64,000 bases of DNA from Brevundimonas subvibrioides (lineage in GTDB: Bacteria; Pseudomonadota; Alphaproteobacteria; Caulobacterales; Caulobacteraceae): assembly GCF_002280785.1 (NCBI RefSeq), contig NZ_NCEQ01000001.1:62001-126000 (forward strand). Direction: 5' to 3'. A program made the translations under genes and the position numbers. The notes beneath the pieces were generated by a model. The model saw nothing but the letters and a program-made list of their open reading frames with translations, was not told the origin of the DNA and searched no databases. This document shows, one piece after another, positions 43,938 through 51,229 of this stretch. The number at the start of each line of letters is the position of its first letter. Position 1 is the stretch's first letter.

Positions 43938-45586
43938 CTGCTGAACCCCTGAGCCAAGACCTGCACGCCGTCCCCGGTGCCGAGGCCGCGCCGCATCGCG
44001 AATGGTGGCGCGGGGCCGTCATCTATCAGGTCTATCCGCGCAGCTTCGCCGACACCAACGGCGACGGAATCGGCGACCTGCCGGGCATCACCGCGCATCT
44101 CGGGCATGTCGCCTCGCTCGGCGTGGACGGGGTCTGGCTGTCGCCCTTCTTCACCTCGCCGATGAAGGACTTCGGCTACGACGTCGCTGACTATGTCGGC
44201 ATCGATCCGATCTTCGGCACGATGGAGGATTTCGACCGGCTGGTGGCCCGAGCGCACGAACTGGGCCTGAAAGTCATCATCGACCAGGTCTATTCCCACA
44301 CCTCGGACCTGCATGACTGGTTCCAGGAAAGCCGCCAGGACCGGACCAATCCCAAGGCCGACTGGTTCGTCTGGGCCGACGCCAGGCCGGAAGGCTCGCC
44401 ACCGTCCAACTGGCAGTCGGTGTTCGGCGGCCCGGCCTGGACCTGGGACGCACGCAGGCACCAGTACTACATGCACAACTTCCTCAAGGAGCAGCCGCAG
44501 CTCAACGTGAGGAACGCCGAGGTCCAGGAGGCCCTGCTGGGCGTGGCCCGCTTCTGGCTGGATCGGGGGGTCGACGGGTTCCGCTGCGACGCCCTGAATT
44601 TCTCGATGCACGATCCCGCCCTGACCGACAATCCGCCAGTCCTGACGCCCGGCAAGCGCACCCGCTCGTTCGACTTCCAGCACCACGACCACAACCAGTC
44701 GCATCCCGACATCCTGACGTTCCTGACCCGGCTGCGTCAGACGACCGATTCCTATGACGGGGACCGGTTCCTGGTGGCCGAGGTCGGGGGCGAGAAGGCC
44801 AACGAGGAGATGAAACTCTACACCGAGGGCGCCGACCGGCTGCATTCGGCCTATGGCTTCCTCTATCTGTATGCCGACAAGCTGACGACTGATCTGGTCG
44901 ATCGCGGCCCGGCAATGTGGCCGGGGACCGAGGGCGAGGGCTGGCCGTCCTGGAGCTTCTCCAATCACGACGCGCCACGCGCACTGTCGCGCTGGGCCGA
45001 GGGTCGCGACCCCAAGGCCTTCGCCGAGATGGCGCTGCTGCTGCTCATGTGCCTGCGCGGCAACGTCTTCGTCTATCAAGGCGAGGAGTTGGGCCTGCCC
45101 CAGGCCGAGGTTCCGTTCGAGCGGCTGGTCGATCCCGAGGCCATCGCCAACTGGCCCGACACCCTGGGCCGCGACGGCGCACGCACCCCCATGCCGTGGA
45201 AGAGCGACAACGGCTTCGCCGGTTTCTCGGAGCACGAGCCCTGGCTGCCGGTCGATCCGCGCCATCGCGCGCTGGCGGTCGAGGTGCAGGAGAAGGATCC
45301 GAACTCGACCCTGCATCTGGCGCGTCGCCTGATCGCCCTGCGTCATAGCCATCCGGCGCTGCGCACCGGCGCGATGACGATGCTGAAGGACGCCGGCGAA
45401 CTCCTGCTGTTCCGGCGCGAGGGCGACGGCGAGACCCTGCTCTGCGCCTTCAACCTGGGTCACGATCCGATCGCCTGGACGCCGCCCGCGGGCTGGTCCG
45501 TGGTCGAGGCGGTGAACCAGCCGGACGCACGATCCGGTCAGCTTGCGCCGATGGCGGGGCTGATCTTCTCCGGGCCGACCGGATGA
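43934..45586 (+). CDS. Alpha-glucosidase, GH13 (oligo-1,6-/alpha-1,4-glucosidase type)
   Basis: 550 residues without a signal peptide, so probably cytosolic. WWRGAVIYQVYPRSFADTNGDGIGDLPGIT at the start is the classic alpha-glucosidase opening. The catalytic triad is Asp219 in GFRCDALNF, Glu283 in VAEVGGE and Asp346 in SNHDAPRA. It would release glucose from maltooligosaccharides imported across the inner membrane. It starts at TTG 43934, overlapping the amylase stop as TTGA; no ATG or GTG is available in a sensible place. The gene ends 2 bp before the convergent LacI gene stop. Confidence 0.92.
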   Translation: MTAEPLSQDLHAVPGAEAAPHREWWRGAVIYQVYPRSFADTNGDGIGDLPGITAHLGHVASLGVDGVWLSPFFTSPMKDFGYDVADYVGIDPIFGTMEDFDRLVARAHELGLKVIIDQVYSHTSDLHDWFQESRQDRTNPKADWFVWADARPEGSPPSNWQSVFGGPAWTWDARRHQYYMHNFLKEQPQLNVRNAEVQEALLGVARFWLDRGVDGFRCDALNFSMHDPALTDNPPVLTPGKRTRSFDFQHHDHNQSHPDILTFLTRLRQTTDSYDGDRFLVAEVGGEKANEEMKLYTEGADRLHSAYGFLYLYADKLTTDLVDRGPAMWPGTEGEGWPSWSFSNHDAPRALSRWAEGRDPKAFAEMALLLLMCLRGNVFVYQGEELGLPQAEVPFERLVDPEAIANWPDTLGRDGARTPMPWKSDNGFAGFSEHEPWLPVDPRHRALAVEVQEKDPNSTLHLARRLIALRHSHPALRTGAMTMLKDAGELLLFRREGDGETLLCAFNLGHDPIAWTPPAGWSVVEAVNQPDARSGQLAPMAGLIFSGPTG

Positions 45587-45588
45587 CC

Positions 45589-46602
45589 TCAGCCGCCGCA
45601 CGTCTCCCTGATGATCAGGTCGGTGGGGATGCGTTCGGAGCGCCCGCCGCCCTCGCCGGCGTGGTCCAGCAGTTTGGAGACCATCAGCCGGCCGGCCTTC
45701 ATCGTGTCCTGGGCGATGGTCGACAGGGCCGGACGGCTGTAGCGGCTGAAGGGCACATTATCGAAGCCGATCACCGACACGTCCTCGGGCACCCGTTTGC
45801 CGGCATGAAGCAGGGCGCGGACGGCGCCGAGCGCGATCAGGTCGGAAGCCGCGACGATGCCGTCGAAATCCAGGCCCCTGCGGATCATGGAATCGACCGA
45901 AGCCTCCGCGCTCTCGACCTCGAAATGGGCGGGGACGATCAGGTCGGGATCGACGCCCAGACCCGCCGCCTCGCAGGCCTCGGCATAGCCGCGCTGACGC
46001 TGCATCGCCTCGGGCGGTTCGAGGTCGCCGAGGAAGACGATGCGCTTCCTGCCCAGCCGCGCCAGATGCGCCGTCGCCCGGCGTCCGCCGTTGATGTTGT
46101 CCGAGCCGATCGAGCAATAGTTCTGGTCCGGCAGTTCGGCGCCCCAGACCACGAACCGGCCGTCCGTCTCCGCCATCCGGTTGAAGGCCGAATGCAGGGT
46201 CGACTGACCGAGAAAGATCACCCCGTCCGCGCGGCTGGTGTTCATGGCCGCGTTCAGATCATCGATGTTCGCCGGCGAGACGTGGCTCATCACAAGGTCG
46301 CAGCCGCGCTCGCGCGCCGCCTCCCCCACCCCGGCCAGAAGCTCCAGGAAGAAGGGATCGCTCAGACGCCCTTCCCGCCCCTGCGGTCGCGGCGTCACCA
46401 GGGCGATGGTGCCCGAGGCGCCGATGGGGCCGGCGGGCATGTAGCGGCGGAACGGATAGTCGTGCTCGCGCGCCAGCTTCCAGATCGCCTGTTTGGTGCG
46501 CGCGTTCACCGCCGGGCTGTCGTTCAGCGCCCGCGAGGCGGTGGAGATCGACACCCCGGCCAGGGTCGCGATGTCTTCCAGACGGGTGGATCGCTTGCTC
46601 AA
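45589..46602 (-). CDS. LacI-family regulator of the alpha-glucan locus
   Basis: 337 residues: a DNA-binding helix-turn-helix (1-45, TRLEDIATLAGVSISTASRALNDSPAVNARTKQ) followed by a periplasmic-binding-protein-like sugar domain (IALVTPRPQG...DGIVAASDLIALGAVRALLHAGKRVPEDVSVIGFDN). Initiation is at TTG 46602 (MSKRSTRLEDI), since no ATG or GTG lies upstream in frame near it. A maltose- or oligosaccharide-responsive repressor is the likely role, comparable to the LacI repressor of the Caulobacter maltose locus. A TGCAA dyad 18 bp upstream of its start suggests autoregulation and control of the divergent GH97 operon. Confidence 0.88.
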   Translation of the reverse strand: MSKRSTRLEDIATLAGVSISTASRALNDSPAVNARTKQAIWKLAREHDYPFRRYMPAGPIGASGTIALVTPRPQGREGRLSDPFFLELLAGVGEAARERGCDLVMSHVSPANIDDLNAAMNTSRADGVIFLGQSTLHSAFNRMAETDGRFVVWGAELPDQNYCSIGSDNINGGRRATAHLARLGRKRIVFLGDLEPPEAMQRQRGYAEACEAAGLGVDPDLIVPAHFEVESAEASVDSMIRRGLDFDGIVAASDLIALGAVRALLHAGKRVPEDVSVIGFDNVPFSRYSRPALSTIAQDTMKAGRLMVSKLLDHAGEGGGRSERIPTDLIIRETCGG

Positions 46603-46619
46603 GCCCGCCCCGCCGATAC

Positions 46620-46635
46620 TGCAAATTTTGCTGCA
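46620..46635. promoter_or_regulatory. Candidate operator between the LacI gene and GH97
   Basis: tgcaaattttgctgca is a dyad of the same type as the sites at 42065 and 41919. It sits 18 bp upstream of the regulator start and 83 bp upstream of the GH97 ATG, so one bound repressor could control both directions. Confidence 0.45.
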
Positions 46636-46717
46636 AACCACGTCATCGCCGCATCTGCATCCGTTGCGCGGCGCTTGGCAAGAGCTTCGATCCAGAAGCT
46701 CTAGAGGAGTGAAGCCG

Positions 46718-48778
46718 ATGCGTATTCCGTTGCTTGTGCTGGCGCTGGTCGCCCTCTGTTCGCCGGCCCTGGCGCAGACCCCGTCCCCGGCGCCGGCGAC
46801 GGTCTCCTCGCCCGACGGGTCGCTGAGTGTCAGTGTCACGACCGACGGCGACGGCCGCCCGAGCTACGCTGTCAGCCGCCTGGGCCGCCCTGTGATCGCC
46901 CCCTCGCGCCTCGGCTTCATCCTGACCGATGCGCCGAAGCTGGAGCGTGGCCTGGTCGTTTCGGCCGAACCCGCCACCGATCACGACGATACCTGGGAGC
47001 AGCCCTGGGGCGAGCGCCGGTTCATCCGCAATCACTACCGCGAACTGCGCGTCCACCTGCGCGAGCGCACTGCTCTGGCGCGCGTCTTCGACGTGGTTTT
47101 CCGCGTCTATGACGACGGTCTCGGCTTCCGCTACGAGTTCCCGCAGCAGGACGCCCTGCCCACCGTCCGCATCGGCTCGGAGCTGACCGAGTTCAACATC
47201 GCCGAGGACGGCGAGGCCTGGTGGATCCCCTCGCACGAGTGGAACCGCGAGGAATATCTATATCACCGCACCGCGATCCAGGAGGCGTCGAACACCCAGA
47301 CGCCGATGACGATGCGGCTGGACTCGGGTCTGCATGTCTCGATCCACGAGGCGGCGCTGATCGACTATGCCGGCATGAACCTGCGACGCGCCGAGGGCCG
47401 TCGCTTCGTCGCCGACCTGACGCCCGGCTTCACCAATGCGGCGGTGGAACGCGAGGCCCCGTTCAACACGCCCTGGCGCACGCTCCAGATTACCGACACG
47501 GCCGGCGGCCTGGTCGAATCCGCCCTGATCCTGAACCTGAACGAGCCCAATGCGATCGGCGACGTCAGCTGGTTCCGGCCGATGAAATACGTCGGCGTCT
47601 GGTGGGAAATGCACCTCGACCTGAAGACCTGGAACGCCGGTCCCCGCCACGGCGCGACCAATGACAACACCCGCCGCCACATCGACTTCGCCGCTGACAA
47701 CGGCTTCGGCGGGGTGCTGGTCGAGGGCTGGAACGTCGGCTGGGACGGCGACTGGTTTGGCAACGGCTGGGACTATTCCTTCACCCAGCCCTATCCCGAT
47801 TTCGACCTGGAGGGCCTCGCCGCCTACGCCCGCGAGCGCGGCGTCCAGCTGATCGGCCACCACGAGACCGGCGGCAACGCCTACCACTACGAACAGCAGA
47901 TGCAGGCCGCCTTCGATCTGGATCAGCGGCTGGGCATCACGACGGTCAAGACGGGCTATGTCGCCGACGCCGGCGGGGCGCGGGTCACCGGCCCGGACGG
48001 CCAGCCGACCTTCGCCTGGCATGAGAGCCAGGCCATGAGCCGGCACCATCTGGCCGTCGTGCGCGAGGCCGCCGAGCGCCACGTCGCGATCAATGCCCAC
48101 GAGCCGTTCAAGGATACGGGCCTGCGTCGCACCTACCCGAACATGATCTCTCGCGAAGGCGCGCGGGGCACGGAGTTCAGCGCCTGGGGCCAACCGGGCA
48201 ATCCGCCCGAGCACGAGGTCAACCTGGTCTTCACCCGCCTTTTGGCCGGGCCGATGGACTATACGCCGGGCATCTTCGGCATGGTCACCCGCGCGCCCGA
48301 CGGCATCGCCACGACCTGGGCCAAACAGCTGGCGCTGTATGTGACGATCTACAGCCCGATCCAGATGGCGGCCGATCTGCTCGACAACTACGAGGCCAAT
48401 CCGGCCCCCTTCCAGTTCATCAGGGACGTCGCTGTCGACTGGGACGAGACCCGGGTGCTGAACGGCGAGGTCGGCGACTTCGTCACCATCGCGAGGAAGG
48501 AACGCGGAACCCGCGAGTGGTTCCTGGGCTCGATCACCGACGAGAACCCACGCGTGCTGCAGGCGTCACTGAGCTTCCTTGAACCCGGGGTCCGCTATCG
48601 CGCGGAGATCTACCGCGACGGTCCCAACGCCGACTGGCGAGATGGAGACGGCCGCAGCCGAACCGACATCGTCATCGAGCAGCAGGAGGTGACCTCGGCC
48701 GAGACCCTGACCCTGCGCCTCGCACCCGGCGGCGGCCAGGCCGTTCGGTTCGTGCCGCTCGGGAGCGCGCGCCGGTGA
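46718..48778 (+). CDS. Glycoside hydrolase family 97 alpha-glucosidase (SusB-like)
   Basis: 686 residues with signal peptide (MRIPLLVLALVALCSPALAQ). GH97 features: an N-terminal beta-sandwich (TVSSPDGSLSVSVTTDGDGRPSYAVSRLG), the WWIPSHEWNREEYLYHRT segment, the catalytic barrel start WFRPMKYVGVWWEMHLD, then GFGGVLVEGWNVGWDGDW, IGHHETGGNAYHYE and VAINAHEPFKDTGLRRTYPN with calcium- and catalysis-related Glu residues. By family it hydrolyses alpha-glucosidic bonds in the periplasm, releasing glucose. ATG 46718 has an AGGAG site. It is first of a four-gene run; the transporter gene overlaps its stop by 4 bases. Confidence 0.92.
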   Translation: MRIPLLVLALVALCSPALAQTPSPAPATVSSPDGSLSVSVTTDGDGRPSYAVSRLGRPVIAPSRLGFILTDAPKLERGLVVSAEPATDHDDTWEQPWGERRFIRNHYRELRVHLRERTALARVFDVVFRVYDDGLGFRYEFPQQDALPTVRIGSELTEFNIAEDGEAWWIPSHEWNREEYLYHRTAIQEASNTQTPMTMRLDSGLHVSIHEAALIDYAGMNLRRAEGRRFVADLTPGFTNAAVEREAPFNTPWRTLQITDTAGGLVESALILNLNEPNAIGDVSWFRPMKYVGVWWEMHLDLKTWNAGPRHGATNDNTRRHIDFAADNGFGGVLVEGWNVGWDGDWFGNGWDYSFTQPYPDFDLEGLAAYARERGVQLIGHHETGGNAYHYEQQMQAAFDLDQRLGITTVKTGYVADAGGARVTGPDGQPTFAWHESQAMSRHHLAVVREAAERHVAINAHEPFKDTGLRRTYPNMISREGARGTEFSAWGQPGNPPEHEVNLVFTRLLAGPMDYTPGIFGMVTRAPDGIATTWAKQLALYVTIYSPIQMAADLLDNYEANPAPFQFIRDVAVDWDETRVLNGEVGDFVTIARKERGTREWFLGSITDENPRVLQASLSFLEPGVRYRAEIYRDGPNADWRDGDGRSRTDIVIEQQEVTSAETLTLRLAPGGGQAVRFVPLGSARR

Positions 48779-50298
48779 CCGCGCCCTCCGCCCTCCTGAC
48801 CCTTCGCCCGCGCCTGAACGCCCTGGCGATCATGAACATGTGCGTGGGGTTCTTCGGGATCCAGATCGGTTTCGGCCTGCAGAACGCCAACACCAGCCGA
48901 ATCTTCCAGACCCTGGGCGCCGAGGTCGACAGTCTCGCCATCCTGTGGATCGCCGCGCCCCTGACGGGCCTGCTGGTCCAGCCGATCATCGGCCATCTCA
49001 GCGACAAGACCTGGACGCCGCTGGGCCGTCGGCGACCCTATTTCCTGGTCGGCGCCGTGCTGACGTCGCTGGCTCTGGTGGCGATGCCGAACAGCCCGAC
49101 GCTGTGGTTCGCGGCCGCCATGCTGTGGATCATGGACGCCTCGATCAATATCACCATGGAGCCGTTCCGCGCCTTCGTCGGCGACCTGCTGCCCGACGAG
49201 CAGCGGACCGCCGGCTATGCGATGCAGAGCTTCTTCATCGGCACGGGCGCGGTGTTCGCGTCCTGCCTGCCGTGGATCCTGTCAAACCTCGGCGTCGCCT
49301 CCATCGCGCCCGAGGGGATCACCCCCGACAGCGTCCGCTGGGCCTACTATATCGGCGCCGCCTGCCTGCTGTCGGCCGTGCTGTGGACCGTCTTCTCAAC
49401 GAAGGAGTACAGCCCCGAACAGGTCGCCGCCTTCGATGCCCACCGCGCCCTGCCCGGCCAGCTTCCCGACGGCGAACAGGCCCCTGCGCGGTCATCGAAA
49501 TCCTACATCCTCGGCGGTCTGATCTGGGCCGCCGCCGGCTTCGCGGGCTGCATCGGCGTCGCCGTGGCCGGGCTGGAGAAGGAACTCTATATCGCCGCCG
49601 GAGGCATCGCCGCCTTCGGGGTTTTGCAGATCGCCGTCGGCGCCCTGCATGCGGCGAAGGCCTCGAACGGCGTGACGGAGATCGTCGATGACATCTTCCG
49701 CATGCCCGAGGCGATGCGCGGCCTGGCCGTGGTCCAGTTCTTCAGCTGGTTCGCCCTGTTCGCCATGTGGATCTACACTACCGCCGCGGTCACGGCCGTT
49801 CACTACGGCACGAGCGACACCACCTCGGCGGCCTACAACACCGGGGCGAACTGGGTCGGAGTCCTGTTCGGCGTCTACAACGGCGTCGCGGCGCTGGCGG
49901 CCTTCGTCATCCCGGTGCTGGCCCGGAAGACCGGCCGCCGGGGCGCGCACGCCATCAACCTGGTGCTGGGCGGACTGGGCCTGATCGGCATCGCCATGAT
50001 CCGCGATCCGGCCCTGCTGTGGGTTCCGATGATCGGCGTCGGCTTCGCCTGGGCCTCGATCCTGTCGATGCCCTACGCCATCCTGTCGGGCGCGGTTCCG
50101 GGGCGAAAGATGGGCGTCTATATGGGCATCTTCAACATCTTCATCGTCGTGCCCCAACTCCTGGCCGCGACCATCCTGGGCCTGACGCTGAAGCATCTCT
50201 TCGGCGGCGAGGCGATCTGGGCCCTGGTCATCGGCGGCGGGTCCTTCTTCCTCGCGGCCGTCTGCGCCCTGTTCGTCAGGGAGCCGAAGCCGGCATGA
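48775..50298 (+). CDS. Maltose/disaccharide transporter, GPH-type MFS (MalY-like)
   Basis: 507 residues, about 12 transmembrane helices. The N-terminal half has NMCVGFFGIQIGFGLQNANTSRIFQTLGAEVDSLAILWIAAPLTGLLVQPIIGHLSDKTWTPLGRRRPYFL. The GxxSDxxxxxxGRRRPY loop is characteristic of sucrose/maltose symporters of the SLC45/GPH kind, including Caulobacter MalY. It would carry maltose or short maltodextrins with protons across the inner membrane. It starts at GTG 48775, overlapping the GH97 stop codon (GTGA), and its own stop overlaps the next start (ATGA). The gene order suggests coupled translation. Confidence 0.87.
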   Translation: MTAPSALLTLRPRLNALAIMNMCVGFFGIQIGFGLQNANTSRIFQTLGAEVDSLAILWIAAPLTGLLVQPIIGHLSDKTWTPLGRRRPYFLVGAVLTSLALVAMPNSPTLWFAAAMLWIMDASINITMEPFRAFVGDLLPDEQRTAGYAMQSFFIGTGAVFASCLPWILSNLGVASIAPEGITPDSVRWAYYIGAACLLSAVLWTVFSTKEYSPEQVAAFDAHRALPGQLPDGEQAPARSSKSYILGGLIWAAAGFAGCIGVAVAGLEKELYIAAGGIAAFGVLQIAVGALHAAKASNGVTEIVDDIFRMPEAMRGLAVVQFFSWFALFAMWIYTTAAVTAVHYGTSDTTSAAYNTGANWVGVLFGVYNGVAALAAFVIPVLARKTGRRGAHAINLVLGGLGLIGIAMIRDPALLWVPMIGVGFAWASILSMPYAILSGAVPGRKMGVYMGIFNIFIVVPQLLAATILGLTLKHLFGGEAIWALVIGGGSFFLAAVCALFVREPKPA

Positions 50299-51218
50299 TG
50301 GATCGGCGCGCTCTCCTTTGCGTTCTGGCCGCCATGCCCTTCGCGGGTGGGGCGCGAGCCGATGCGCCCGCCGGAGGGCGGTTGTTCGAATACCCGCAGA
50401 TGGCCTCGGCCCATGCGGCGACGCGCAACGTCACCGTCTGGCTCCCGCCCGGATATGACGAGAGCGCCCGGCGATATCCGGTCCTCTACATGCACGACGG
50501 CCAGAACCTGTTCGACGCAAGCCGCGCTAATTTCGGCGAATGGGGCGTGGACGAGCATCTGACGCGGCTGGCCGAGACCGGTCAGGTCCGGCTGCCGATC
50601 GTGGTCGGCGTCTGGAACACGCCGCTTCGGCTGCGCGAATACGTCCCGGCCGACCTGATCGCCGCCCTGCCCGACGAGGTCCGCTCCAGCCTGCTCGGCA
50701 TGTATGGCGGCGAGCCTCTGTCCGACGGCTATCTGCGCTTCCTGGTGGAAGATCTGAAGCCGATGATCGACAGCGCCTGGCGCACCCTGCCCGGACGCGA
50801 CGACACGGTCATCGCCGGCTCCAGCATGGGCGGGTTGATCTCGCTCTATGCGATGATGAAACATCCCGAGGTGTTCGGCTCGGCCGGCTGCCTGTCCACC
50901 CACTGGCCGCTGCGGCTGGAGCGGCTGGAAGGCGGCGCATTGGAAACCTGGCGCGAGGCCGTGGTCGAGGCCTGGTCCGATGTGATCCGCGCCGGCCTGC
51001 CCGACCCGGCGACGCACCGCCTCTACATGGACCGTGGCGACGAGACGCTGGACCAGTTCTACGCCTTCTTCCAGTCGCGCATCGACCAGGTGGTGACGGC
51101 TGCGGGCTGGCCTGCCGATCGTTTCCGGACCCTGGTCTTCCCCGGCGCCGAACACAACGAGAAGAGCTGGAACAGCCGGCTCGACATCCCCCTGACCTTC
51201 CTGCTTCCGCCCCAGTGA
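50295..51218 (+). CDS. Secreted alpha/beta-hydrolase esterase (EstD/CE1-like)
   Basis: 307 residues with a signal peptide (MMDRRALLCVLAAMPFAGGARA). The fold is that of the Fes/esterase D/CE1 group: VTVWLPPGYDESARRYPVLYMHDGQNLFD, nucleophile Ser in VIAGSSMGGLISLYAM (GxSxG), a late Asp in YMDRGDETLD, and His in FPGAEHNEKSW. It could deacylate a substituted sugar, or be a general esterase. Its place inside an alpha-glucan operon suggests that ester-decorated oligosaccharides are handled, but this is inference. ATG 50295 overlaps the transporter stop codon; a second ATG follows directly at 50298. Confidence 0.82.
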   Translation: MMDRRALLCVLAAMPFAGGARADAPAGGRLFEYPQMASAHAATRNVTVWLPPGYDESARRYPVLYMHDGQNLFDASRANFGEWGVDEHLTRLAETGQVRLPIVVGVWNTPLRLREYVPADLIAALPDEVRSSLLGMYGGEPLSDGYLRFLVEDLKPMIDSAWRTLPGRDDTVIAGSSMGGLISLYAMMKHPEVFGSAGCLSTHWPLRLERLEGGALETWREAVVEAWSDVIRAGLPDPATHRLYMDRGDETLDQFYAFFQSRIDQVVTAAGWPADRFRTLVFPGAEHNEKSWNSRLDIPLTFLLPPQ

Positions 51219-51229
51219 AAGTGATCCCG

